Below are positions 35,736 to 44,027 of a stretch of 64,000 nt of DNA, one piece after another. Position 1 is the stretch's first letter. Every line of letters begins with the position of its first letter. Below the pieces are notes generated by a model that saw nothing but the letters and a program-made list of their open reading frames with translations, did not search any database and was not told the origin of the DNA. Made by a program: the position numbers and the translations under genes. The stretch comes from Planctomycetaceae bacterium (GTDB lineage Bacteria > Planctomycetota > Planctomycetia > Planctomycetales > Planctomycetaceae). The stretch covers positions 1 to 64,000 of the forward strand of contig JAGQPX010000137.1 of assembly GCA_020426505.1 (NCBI GenBank), read 5' to 3'.

Positions 35736-36521
35736 TCAGGCGGCGATTCGTTCCGGCTGTTCATCTTCACGTGGTATCCGAATGGTCACTTCACCAGACT
35801 CGGCCGCATCAAGCCCGGTGAGCAATCGTTGACGCCACGTCCACATACAGAGGGCGAAAAACGTGTAGAAATAGAACTCCTGCAACTCGCTCGGCCGCGG
35901 AAACGCCGACGGATTCGCAACACCGAGGAGTTTGGGAACCGTTTCCAGTAGCCGGACGGCCTCTCCACAAAATGTCACCGGCAGCACCATCATCGGTGGG
36001 AGAAGCACTGCCCATTTTGCGTCGAACTTCTGCGACGTGAGCAGATGCCAAACAGGCCAGAGAATCCCGAAAATGATCACGCCAAGTTCGACGATTGCCC
36101 GAGGCTTCTGGTCGGCCCAGGTGCCGATGTTATGCAAGTTCGTCTCCTGCTGATCGTTGACGGCACTCCAGCCTTCGGGGGTCGACCAACCGACGAGATG
36201 CTGTCCCCAACTCGCCTCCTCGCCCGCGATGGCAAAGCACATCAGCGACAACCCGACAATCGCAACCGTGAGCCAACGCAGATCTATCTCTTGGGGAGGA
36301 AGCAAATTCCGGCGAGTCCAGAGCGTCACAATGCCCACGCCGACGGCAAACAAGGGAATCAGCACATGACTCAATTCGAGCGGCCCTTGCTCACTCCAAA
36401 ACCACTCAAAGAATTGCGATGTCCCGGTGGCCCGAACAAACATCAACAGCGAGGGAACAAGCAATGACAGACCAAGTGTCCGCTGCCACGTCCCCTTCGT
36501 CGCCTGGCCCATATCCGCCAT
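35736..36521 (-). CDS. Conserved membrane protein with GEExSWGQ motif
   Basis: 261 residues with about seven hydrophobic segments, including LGLSLLVPSLLMFV, HVLIPLFAVGVGIVTLW, LTVAIVGLSLMCFAIA, VELGVIIFGILWPVWHLL and VLLPPMMVLPVTFC. The segment AGEEASWGQHLVGWSTPE followed by NDQQETNLHN resembles a motif seen in widespread uncharacterised bacterial membrane proteins. AGGA 8 nt before the ATG at 36521 favours this start over 36581. Function unknown. Confidence 0.75.
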   Translation of the reverse strand: MADMGQATKGTWQRTLGLSLLVPSLLMFVRATGTSQFFEWFWSEQGPLELSHVLIPLFAVGVGIVTLWTRRNLLPPQEIDLRWLTVAIVGLSLMCFAIAGEEASWGQHLVGWSTPEGWSAVNDQQETNLHNIGTWADQKPRAIVELGVIIFGILWPVWHLLTSQKFDAKWAVLLPPMMVLPVTFCGEAVRLLETVPKLLGVANPSAFPRPSELQEFYFYTFFALCMWTWRQRLLTGLDAAESGEVTIRIPREDEQPERIAA

Positions 36522-36859
36522 ATCGCAAGTCCTTTTGCGGGGTGATCCATCCATGGAAAGCTCTGAGTGAAGGAGTCCCACTCAGCCCATTGGGTGTGAA
36601 GTATGAGAAACTAAGCAAACGTGTAAAGAGCAACCTGTTGCGTGAATCGCCTCAAGCTGGATTTCACCAGCGGTGCTTTGCTGGATTTGAGACGTTTTTC
36701 TATCCGACGTCGTAGGTCGCCCAAAGCATTTCGAGATCCCGCTCGGTGACACGAGCATTGAAAAGCGCCGACGGGGCGTCTCCTGAACGACTCCGGACAA
36801 TACAGATGTCTGCGGAAACGCGTCACTGCAACCGATGAGGAGAACCGAAGTTTTGAAAG
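36522..36859. other. 338-nt intergenic region upstream of tRNA-Ser
   Basis: No supported gene. It holds the presumed promoter of the leftward membrane protein and sequence downstream of tRNA-Ser. Open frames here are short or derive from reading through the tRNA. Confidence 0.4.
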
Positions 36860-36946
36860 CGGAGAGGGAGGGATTCGAACCCTCGGTGAGCTTGCACCCA
36901 CACTGGTTTTCGAGACCAGCACATTCGGCCACTCTGTCACCTCTCC
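36860..36946 (-). tRNA. tRNA-Ser (anticodon CGA)
   Basis: On the minus strand an 87-nt sequence folds as a tRNA: acceptor GGAGAGG paired with CCTCTCC, discriminator G, anticodon stem CTGGT/ACCAG around loop CTCGAAA (anticodon CGA, reading UCG), a long serine-type variable arm (GTGGGTGCAAGCTCAC) and a T-arm GAGGGTTCGAATCCCTC. CCA is not encoded. It lies alone between a membrane-protein gene and the MFS gene. Confidence 0.96.
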
Positions 36947-37083
36947 GGACCCTTGTTTTACCGGATACTTGGCAAGTTGCAACACTCGGAAAAACGTCCG
37001 TTCCCACACCCGGTCATTCTTGTGACGATTGCCGTGTTCGCTGCTGCCTTGAACATCCGTTAGACTGAAGGCTCGCCATCAAA

Positions 37084-38484
37084 ATGAAGCATGCCTCGTC
37101 CCGCCACATGTCCCCCTCCGCGACGTCTCTCAGATCCCCCAACGAACATACGGCTGAGGAGAGCCTGAGCGAAGACCGTCGCGAGATGATCGAGGCCGAT
37201 GAGCCGCGAAACATTTTGGTGTTGGCCGGGTATCAGGTGCTGTTACGGATGGCGTGGATCTTCAAGACGGAGAGCGTGATCATGCCGGCGGTCGTCGACA
37301 CGATCTCCGGCGCGGGGTGGGTGCGAGGATGTCTCCCGGTACTGAATCGGGTTGGTCAAAGCATTCCACCCCTGTTCATGGCAGAGCGACTTCGCAACAG
37401 CCACCTGAAATACCGCTGGTTGTACATCACGACGCTGATGGGGGCTGCCATCTTCGCCCTGCTCGCGTTGATCTGGTTCCTCGTCGAACAGAAGCGTCAG
37501 CCGATGATGACTCTGGCGTTTCTCCTGCTGTACACGCTGTTCTTCGGTGTGACGGGTGTGAACCAACTCGCGATCGGCACCGTACAAGGCAAGCTCGTTC
37601 GTGCAAACAGGCGAGGTCGGCTGATGACGATCTCCGGAATCGTCGGGTCGATCGCCGCGGTCACCGCCGCCGGGTTTCTGCTGACCCGTTGGCTCGCGAT
37701 GCCGGACAACACCGGTTACGCGTGGATCTTCGCCTTTGTCGCGGGGGGCTTTGTCGCAGCGGCACTGTTGTTGAAATGGTTAATCGAGCCGCCCGATGAA
37801 CGGATTGCAACGCCTCGACGGACGCCGCGACATCACTTCTCCAGCGCATGGCAGGTCTACCGGCAGGACCGATCATTCCGACGGGCAGCCAACGTTGGCA
37901 TGCTATTCATAGGTTCGATCCTGCTCTTCCCTCACTATCGCTGGGTTGCGGCAGAGCAACTCGGCACGAGCAGCACCGATATGGTCGGCTGGGTGATCGC
38001 ACAGAATCTCGGGGTCGGCTTCTTCAGCCCGATCTTCGGAACCATTGCTGACCGTCACGGCAACCGGATCGTCATGAGGCTGGAAATCTTCGCGGGCGCG
38101 ATGGTACCCCTGTTGGCGATCATCATGGCCAGCGGCTTCGTTCCCAACGGGGGCGACTGGTACTGGATCGTGTTCGCGTTCCTCGGCCTCGTCCCGGTCA
38201 CAATCAAGACGATCTTCAATTACACCCTCGAACTGGCAGACGAGACTGAGCACCCGCGCTATCTGAGCACGATGCGGATCTGCTTTGCCGTGCCGTTCGT
38301 CATTTCGCCGCTCGCGGGTCTGCTGCTCGATTTGTTTCCAGCGGACTCCAAGTTCACCGGGGTCGGCATTCTGTTTGGCACGGTGAGCTGCCTGATGTTG
38401 ATCGGCGGTATCCTCACCTTCCGCATGGCCGAACCCCGCCATCGCCCCGTCGACGCGACCGAACTCCCCGTCGTTCGCGGCTGA
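37084..38484 (+). CDS. MFS-type transporter
   Basis: 466 residues with about 11-12 hydrophobic segments, for example LYITTLMGAAIFALLALIWF, MTLAFLLLYTLFFGVTGVN, ISGIVGSIAAVTAAGFLL, WIFAFVAGGFVAAALLL and GILFGTVSCLMLIGGILTF. The loop GTIADRHGNRIVMRLE between helices 8 and 9 matches the MFS signature G-x-x-x-D-R-x-G-x-R. A charged cytoplasmic N-terminus of about 45 residues precedes the first helix. The substrate cannot be told. Starts 137 nt from the divergent tRNA. Confidence 0.85.
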   Translation: MKHASSRHMSPSATSLRSPNEHTAEESLSEDRREMIEADEPRNILVLAGYQVLLRMAWIFKTESVIMPAVVDTISGAGWVRGCLPVLNRVGQSIPPLFMAERLRNSHLKYRWLYITTLMGAAIFALLALIWFLVEQKRQPMMTLAFLLLYTLFFGVTGVNQLAIGTVQGKLVRANRRGRLMTISGIVGSIAAVTAAGFLLTRWLAMPDNTGYAWIFAFVAGGFVAAALLLKWLIEPPDERIATPRRTPRHHFSSAWQVYRQDRSFRRAANVGMLFIGSILLFPHYRWVAAEQLGTSSTDMVGWVIAQNLGVGFFSPIFGTIADRHGNRIVMRLEIFAGAMVPLLAIIMASGFVPNGGDWYWIVFAFLGLVPVTIKTIFNYTLELADETEHPRYLSTMRICFAVPFVISPLAGLLLDLFPADSKFTGVGILFGTVSCLMLIGGILTFRMAEPRHRPVDATELPVVRG

Positions 38485-38582
38485 CCATCATCGCACCAGG
38501 GTCCATCTCTGAAGAGATGGGCATAAGGCGGTTGAGTGGTCTCGAATCGACGCTCGGTGAGTTTCAGGTCGACGTCACTGCA

Positions 38583-38605
38583 ATGTGTTATGTGTTATGT
38601 GTTAA
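38583..38605. repeat. Heptamer repeat at the SRAP stop codon
   Basis: Three perfect copies of ATGTGTT (38583-38603) followed by AATCGTC. On the minus strand this is the TAA stop of the SRAP gene (38602-38604) followed directly by three CACATAA units. It has the same 7-nt phasing and stop-codon overlap as the repeats at 22259, 25333 and 26345. Confidence 0.7.
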
Positions 38606-39273
38606 TCGTCGAGGGGTTCAACACAGTCGCTTGATTCGTGTTTGGGGGAGTTGACGAGCGTGCTGACCGGGTACGCTTCGAGCGTGTCTTCGGGATACGG
38701 CTGGAGCAGAGTCGTGAGCAGTTCTGGACCTTCGATGTCTGGATCGAGCCAAGTTTCAGCAGAGTCGGGGGGAAGGATCACGGGCATACGATTATGGAGC
38801 GGAGCCATCAACTCGTTCGGACTGGTGGTGATGATCGTGCAGGAATCAATGGGAGGATCCTCTTTCTTCCAGTGTTCCCAGAGTCCGGCGAAGACGAACA
38901 GACTCTCGTCGGACATGTGAATGAAATACGGCTGCTTGGTGGTCCCCTCCTTTCGCCACTCGTAATAGCCGTCGGTGATGATGAGGCAACGACGTCGCTT
39001 GAGTGCATGCTTGAAGGACGGCTTTTCGGCGATGGTCTCGGCACGTGCGTTGATCATCTTGTAACCGATGCGGGGATCGTCGGCCCAGGGCGGGATGAGT
39101 CCCCAGCGAAGCAAGACAGCCTCTCGGTTCCGACCATCCGGCTGATTTCGGATCGCCATTACCTGCTGCGAAGGAGCGATGTTGTAGCGAGGCTCCCAGT
39201 TGAGTGAGGAGTTCACTCGGTACAGTTGCAGCAGCTGATTGAGGCGCGCCCGAAGTGTGTAGCGACCACACAT
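38602..39273 (-). CDS. SOS response-associated peptidase family protein (SRAP/HMCES/YedK)
   Basis: 223 residues starting MCGRYT, with Cys2 (after Met removal the catalytic, DNA-crosslinking Cys), YNIAPSQQV, RWGLIPPWA, MINARAET, ITDGYYEWRKEG and PLHNRMPVIL. All key SRAP residues, including the Asn, Glu and His of the active site, are visible. The family shields abasic sites in single-stranded DNA by forming a thiazolidine crosslink. GAGGAG upstream fixes the ATG at 39273. The C-terminal ~25 residues are variable, and the stop lies in a heptamer repeat. Confidence 0.95.
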   Translation of the reverse strand: MCGRYTLRARLNQLLQLYRVNSSLNWEPRYNIAPSQQVMAIRNQPDGRNREAVLLRWGLIPPWADDPRIGYKMINARAETIAEKPSFKHALKRRRCLIITDGYYEWRKEGTTKQPYFIHMSDESLFVFAGLWEHWKKEDPPIDSCTIITTSPNELMAPLHNRMPVILPPDSAETWLDPDIEGPELLTTLLQPYPEDTLEAYPVSTLVNSPKHESSDCVEPLDD

Positions 39274-40128
39274 AATTACTCCTCGGTAACGTTTGACATG
39301 AAGCCCTCGGCACCGCTTCATGAACCGTGCACGTTCGTAACCTGTCCGTCCCGAGGCACATGTTTCGGCTGAAATCTAACAACAGAAGATTGTCGAGTTT
39401 CGCCGCCTGATTCGAAAGTGTGAAACACACTGAGTCTCCCGGGAGAGCGAAGTCACTACCATCGGTCGTGTGGCGCTGGATGCCTTGTCTACTGACCGGC
39501 GGGTTCAGCGAAGAAACCTCGACGAATGGATTACCTGCGGGATCAACAGTGGAGCCAGGAGCATCTCGCTGATAACCGGGATAGATTCCTCCTTCGGGTC
39601 ACTTCGTCCGGTGTTGATCGGGTGCGGCACGGAGAGGCCAACGATCAAGTGATTGATGCGAACGATCGACCGGTCGCGTCAGTGCCTCCCAACGGAATAC
39701 ATGTGCCGCCGGCGCACACGCCACGCTCTCACGATCGACAGGATCGGTCCATCAGACCATTAATTCGGCTTCGGCGGTGGTTCGGTTATGGTCCACTCGA
39801 TCGGGCGAATGATGCAAACGGTTCCGTGTGTCGGATATCGCACCGCCAATTCGCGCAGGACTGTTCGCGTGACACATGGTTGTCTCAGGAAAAGTGCTAC
39901 AACCGGGCGGTACGGCACTCCGCTTGCAATCCCGGTGCTCTCCGAAGTGCGGAGCGTGCAACCTTTACGGGACGATTCCGACTCTGAACATGCGAACGTG
40001 AACCGTTGGGGGATGATTGAAGGTGCCTCGGTCATTGTGCGCCGGGGATTGACGAGACATTCGCATCCCTACTGCCGCCGTCCCCCTTTCATTTCTGGCT
40101 GTATTGCCAGCCTCCGCGTGTGCGGTTT
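39274..40128. other. 855-nt stretch without a recognisable gene
   Basis: Several short overlapping open frames on both strands (the longest are 153 codons at 39526-39987 plus and 126 codons at 39788-40168 plus) have no recognisable domain and no good RBS. A minus-strand frame at 39760-40035 ends in PIEWTITEPPPKPN, which looks more protein-like, but its start is weak. This may be a gene relic or regulatory region. No tRNA or structured RNA recognised. Confidence 0.4.
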
Positions 40129-40755
40129 TCATGCCCCGTCCTCTGATCGTCGGCCGACTCCTTCGTAGACTGCGGCTTCGGTCACAACTTTGTCCATGAA
40201 GACATCGTGCGACTGCATGGGGATTTCGTCGAACATCTGACACTCAAACGCGATCGCAACAAGTGGCGTGTCGGGGCGGGCGTGTTCGAGGAGTTTGTCG
40301 TAATAGCCCTTGCCGTGGCCCGTTCGTCCGCCACGGCGATCGAAACCGACGCCGGGGACCATAATGATGTCGAGGTCTTCCGGCGTCACGTGTTTGTCGG
40401 CGTTCGTCTTGAGATCGGGCTTGGGTTCGAGAATCCGATACATACCGGTTTCGAGTTCATCCATCGATTCGAGATGGAACAGTTCCAACTCCCCCTCGTC
40501 GTTGCACCAGGGGATGATGATCAGTTTGCCGCTTTCGAGAGCCGCGGGCAGATCGTGCCGCGTGCGAACTTCGGCTCGCACGTCGACATAGAACATGACG
40601 GTTGACGCCGCATGATACTCGGGCAGGCCCATGAATCGAGCGACAATCTCGCGGCTGATCTCGTCCTTGTTCGCTTGATCACGCCGGGCTGCGTGAGCCG
40701 TTTCGCGGATCTGCTTTTTTCGGTCGGCGTCGCTCAAGACGTCAGATAGGCTCAT
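40129..40755 (-). CDS. 5-formyltetrahydrofolate cyclo-ligase
   Basis: 208 residues of the 5-FTHF cyclo-ligase (methenyl-THF synthetase) family, which converts 5-formyl-THF to 5,10-methenyl-THF using ATP in the cytoplasm. Visible motifs are KKQIRETAHAARRD at the N-terminus, VMFYVDVRAEV, IPWCNDEGELELFH and the hallmark MVPGVGFDRRGGRTGHGKGYYD, followed by VAIAFECQMFDEIPMQSHDV. Full length and canonical. A single gene with no evident operon partner. Confidence 0.95.
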   Translation of the reverse strand: MSLSDVLSDADRKKQIRETAHAARRDQANKDEISREIVARFMGLPEYHAASTVMFYVDVRAEVRTRHDLPAALESGKLIIIPWCNDEGELELFHLESMDELETGMYRILEPKPDLKTNADKHVTPEDLDIIMVPGVGFDRRGGRTGHGKGYYDKLLEHARPDTPLVAIAFECQMFDEIPMQSHDVFMDKVVTEAAVYEGVGRRSEDGA

Positions 40756-40881
40756 GGGGCTTGGGGTCTCTATTCAAGTGATTGTCTCTCGTTTACATTC
40801 CTTCAGATGATGACTACGCTGAACCTTTGCGTTTGATGGACGCACAGTCAGGCGAAATCACCACCCTCACGGAGTATTGCG

Positions 40882-42312
40882 ATGGCCGGGTTTGCGAACA
40901 AGTGTCCCAAATGCCGAACAGCCGTCAAACTCAAAAGCGATGACATGGACGGCAAGAAGGCCCGCTGTCCCAAATGCAAGACGGTCTTCCGCGCGAAAGC
41001 TCCGGGATCGGCAAAAACGCAAGCGAAGCGTTCAAAAGCCAAAGCGGCACCACGACCGGATTCCGAAGAGTTCGGCTTCTTCGCCAACCTGACCGATGAA
41101 GATCTTGTCGACCGAGGAGTGCCCGGAGACAGCACGGACGAACTGAACGAGTTCGGCGGGGATGGCGAACTCGACGAGGCAGCAGACAGCGGCTCCCGGA
41201 GAAAGCGGAAACGCGAGGAGAAAAAGCCGGTCAACCGGGACTTGCTGATCGGCGGCATCGTCGTCGGTGCCGGTCTTCTGCTTCTGTTGGGAATTGTGCT
41301 CGCCGGACTGTTTGTCGTGCCCGATCTCGTCGAAGGTCCGTCCCGCCTTGCGTGGATGCCAAACGACATCCAAACATTCATTGAGGTCGACCCGAATGAG
41401 ATCTGGGAATCGGAAGCCGCCACGGGTTTGCGACAGACGTCGTTTGGAGAGGGGCTCTATCGCAGTGTCCAGACAATGTTAGCCCCGCTCAAACTTGAGG
41501 AATTGGACCGCATCGCCATCGGATTCCCCGGAAGTCAAAGTGCAGACCCGAGTCCGGTCGCTGTAGTGTATGCCGACACAGCGTTCAACATCTCGCAGCT
41601 CAAATCGGATGCGACAGGGTTCTCCGACGCCACACACAGCGATCAAACCTATTATTTCAACGAAACGGACAAACGAGCTGCCTACTTCCCGGAGCCGACC
41701 GTGATGGTCTACGGGTCTGAAGGTCACGTTCAGTTCGCCATCGAGACACAGGGGAATAATGTGGCGAGGGAAAAGTTTGAACTTCCCTACCCACGAAGTT
41801 TTGTCTATGTCTCGAATAACGCGGCTGCGAACGGCAACATCGATATGAACAACGTGTTTGGCCAAAAGGTCGTGCCTGTCGCATCCGCAGGCGGATTGGA
41901 GTCAGTCAGCATGACCGTCACCGTGCATAAGTACATCGACATTGATGCGATTCTCACCTACGACTCACTTGAGGCCGCAGAGAAGCTCGAAACTGCCGCC
42001 AACGAACAGATCCCGGCAACGATTGAGAAGATGCGTTTCGATCGGGACGAACGTAACAAGACCGATCCGTCGTTCAAACTGAATGTGATGGGTGAGAAAG
42101 GTCTTATGACTGCGCAAGTCGACCTACTGGAGTCCATGAGCGTCAGTGCGTCAGGAGAGGCCGTCGAAGTCAGTTTTCGTTATCCCGAGTATCTCGTGGA
42201 TATGACGCTTGAGTTTCTTACGTATGCTGCGACCGACAAGTTTCCCAACCTCGATCTCGACATGGGCTTCGAAGGCGAGGAGGGAAACGCGATCATTGAG
42301 GAGATTCCGTGA
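40882..42312 (+). CDS. Zinc-ribbon plus transmembrane protein with large extracytoplasmic domain
   Basis: 476 residues. The N-terminus has two CPKC motifs (NKCPKCRTAVKLKSDD, ARCPKCKTVFRAK), forming a MJ0042-type zinc ribbon, followed by a basic and acidic linker (residues ~45-115). One TM helix (IVVGAGLLLLLGIVLAGLFVV) follows, then a ~310-residue extracytoplasmic domain (LAWMPNDIQTFIEVDPNEIW ...) that looks beta-rich and acidic. The topology is cytosolic zinc ribbon, TM, periplasmic domain. This arrangement recurs in planctomycete proteins of unknown role. GGAG lies 7 nt upstream of the ATG. Confidence 0.8.
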   Translation: MAGFANKCPKCRTAVKLKSDDMDGKKARCPKCKTVFRAKAPGSAKTQAKRSKAKAAPRPDSEEFGFFANLTDEDLVDRGVPGDSTDELNEFGGDGELDEAADSGSRRKRKREEKKPVNRDLLIGGIVVGAGLLLLLGIVLAGLFVVPDLVEGPSRLAWMPNDIQTFIEVDPNEIWESEAATGLRQTSFGEGLYRSVQTMLAPLKLEELDRIAIGFPGSQSADPSPVAVVYADTAFNISQLKSDATGFSDATHSDQTYYFNETDKRAAYFPEPTVMVYGSEGHVQFAIETQGNNVAREKFELPYPRSFVYVSNNAAANGNIDMNNVFGQKVVPVASAGGLESVSMTVTVHKYIDIDAILTYDSLEAAEKLETAANEQIPATIEKMRFDRDERNKTDPSFKLNVMGEKGLMTAQVDLLESMSVSASGEAVEVSFRYPEYLVDMTLEFLTYAATDKFPNLDLDMGFEGEEGNAIIEEIP

Positions 42313-42345
42313 ACTCTGGGACTGTGACATCGCCGCGTGTCCGAA

Positions 42346-44013
42346 TCACTGTGAGACAGATCGACTTCGCTCGATGATGTGAGTGAAATGTACGTCCCGT
42401 GAGAGTGTGCCGAGAACGTGACCGTGATCTCCGGCCAGTCGGGAGGCGCAGAAGGCTTCGGTCACGTGGGGGTCACCATGATGGATGAGCAATGATGCCT
42501 GCAGCGCGAGGGCCATCTGTTCGACCAGTCGCCGGGCGCGAAACTGAATCCCGTCTTGATCCCGCAGGCCCTGCTGAATGTTCGTGATGCGTGCATCCAG
42601 TCGTTTGTCCGCGCCGGATGCCTTCCGTAATGCAGCATCGAACGCGGCAAGTGACTCCGGCTCGCGTGACACGGCACGCAGGACGTCGAGGCACATCACG
42701 TTGCCCGAGCCTTCCCAGATCGAGTTGAGCGGGGCCTCGCGATACAACCGGGGCATGATCGACTCTTCGACATATCCTGCTCCGCCGAGACACTCGAGCG
42801 CTTCGGCGACGAGTTGTGGTGTTCGTTTGCAGACCCAGTATTTCGAGATGGCGGTCGCGATCCGGGCGAACGCCTGCTCCTGCGGGTCGTCCACCGCATC
42901 GAAGGCGCGGGCCAGTCGCAGCATCAACGTCGTCGCTGCTTCGGTCTCGATGGCCAGATCTGCCAGAACGTTCTGCATGGCCGGTTGGTCGATGAGCAGC
43001 TTGCCGAACGCCTTCCGGTGCGCCGCATGATGGACGGCTTGTGCGGTCGCCTGCCGCATCAACCCGGCCGAGCCGGCGACGCAATCGAGCCGCGTGTGCT
43101 GGACCATCTCAATGATCGTCGGCACGCCCCGCCCTTCGTCGCCGATCATAATGGCCCATGTGTCGTGATACTCGATCTCGCTGGAGGCATTCGAGTGGTT
43201 GCCCAGTTTGTCCTTGAGACGTTGCAGAAAGAACCGGTTGCGTGTGCCGTCGGGGAGCCAACGTGGAAACAGGAAGCAGGACAACCCTCTCTCGGTCTGC
43301 GCGAGGGTCAGGAACGCGTCGCACATGGGAGCCGAGCAGAACCATTTGTGCCCAGTCAGCAGATACTCCTGTCCGCGTCCCCCCTGGCCAACAGGTCGAG
43401 CCGTCGTCGTATTGGCCCGTACATCGGAGCCACCCTGTTTCTCGGTCATGGCCATGCCGAGCAGTGCCCCCGTCTTCTGATCGACGGGTAAGTTGCGTCC
43501 GTCGTACTGCGTCGACGTGAGTTTCTTCACCCACTGGTCGCCGAACGCTCCCTCCTTCGCCAGCACGGGCACCCCGGCAAACGTCATCGTCAGTGGACAA
43601 CCGACACCACTTTCGATGGGAAAGAACAGATAGTTGAGCGCAGCTCGGGCGACATGCGCCCCCGGTCGGCGATGATTCCACGGCAACGCATGAGCCTCCG
43701 CCTCCATACCGATCCGAATCAACTCATGCCAAGCCGGGTGAAACTCTACCTCGTCGATCCGATGCCCGATGCGGTCATGAGTCTGCAGGACCGGTCGGTT
43801 GCGATTCGCCTGAAACCCGAGCTTGATGAACTCCTCGGACGTCGCACGTCGTCCGAAGTCGGTCAGCCGATCGATGGCCCAACCGCCTCCCTCGCGCTCG
43901 ATTCCCTCGACCAACGCTGCGTCCGAGCCGATGGCGTCGTAATCCACGAGAGGTGGCGGCTGATTCTCGACCTGATGTGTCGTGTACAGATTCGGAGCGT
44001 CGGCTGAGAGCAT
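42346..44013 (-). CDS. AidB-like acyl-CoA dehydrogenase family protein
   Basis: 555 residues, longer than ordinary acyl-CoA dehydrogenases (~380) and close to AidB. NQPPPLVDYD at the N-terminus, AMTEKQGGSDVRANTT (FAD-binding region), GHKWFCSAPMCDAF and KLGNHSNASSEIEYHDTWA match AidB-type proteins, while LGGAGYVEESIMPRLYREAP and IWEGSGNVMCLDVLR form the C-terminal signature. E. coli AidB is a flavoprotein of the adaptive response to alkylation; its substrate is debated. AGGA sits ~8 nt before the ATG. The aldo-keto reductase upstream is 14 nt away on the same strand, probably co-transcribed. Confidence 0.92.
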   Translation of the reverse strand: MLSADAPNLYTTHQVENQPPPLVDYDAIGSDAALVEGIEREGGGWAIDRLTDFGRRATSEEFIKLGFQANRNRPVLQTHDRIGHRIDEVEFHPAWHELIRIGMEAEAHALPWNHRRPGAHVARAALNYLFFPIESGVGCPLTMTFAGVPVLAKEGAFGDQWVKKLTSTQYDGRNLPVDQKTGALLGMAMTEKQGGSDVRANTTTARPVGQGGRGQEYLLTGHKWFCSAPMCDAFLTLAQTERGLSCFLFPRWLPDGTRNRFFLQRLKDKLGNHSNASSEIEYHDTWAIMIGDEGRGVPTIIEMVQHTRLDCVAGSAGLMRQATAQAVHHAAHRKAFGKLLIDQPAMQNVLADLAIETEAATTLMLRLARAFDAVDDPQEQAFARIATAISKYWVCKRTPQLVAEALECLGGAGYVEESIMPRLYREAPLNSIWEGSGNVMCLDVLRAVSREPESLAAFDAALRKASGADKRLDARITNIQQGLRDQDGIQFRARRLVEQMALALQASLLIHHGDPHVTEAFCASRLAGDHGHVLGTLSRDVHFTHIIERSRSVSQ

Positions 44014-44027
44014 GGTCGATCCTCACT

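Noticed and set aside
36582-37009. Two minus-strand open frames across the tRNA-Ser gene (131-141 codons)
   Set aside because: They read through the tRNA; the peptide GEVTEWPNVLVSKTS is the familiar translation of a serine tRNA, not a protein.
38503-38520. 7-bp hairpin CCATCTC-TGAA-GAGATGG after the MFS gene as a terminator
   Set aside because: Short stem and no T-tract in either direction; cannot be called a terminator.
42346-44013. Ordinary fatty-acid beta-oxidation acyl-CoA dehydrogenase
   Set aside because: Length of 555 residues and AidB-type N-terminal motifs argue against it.
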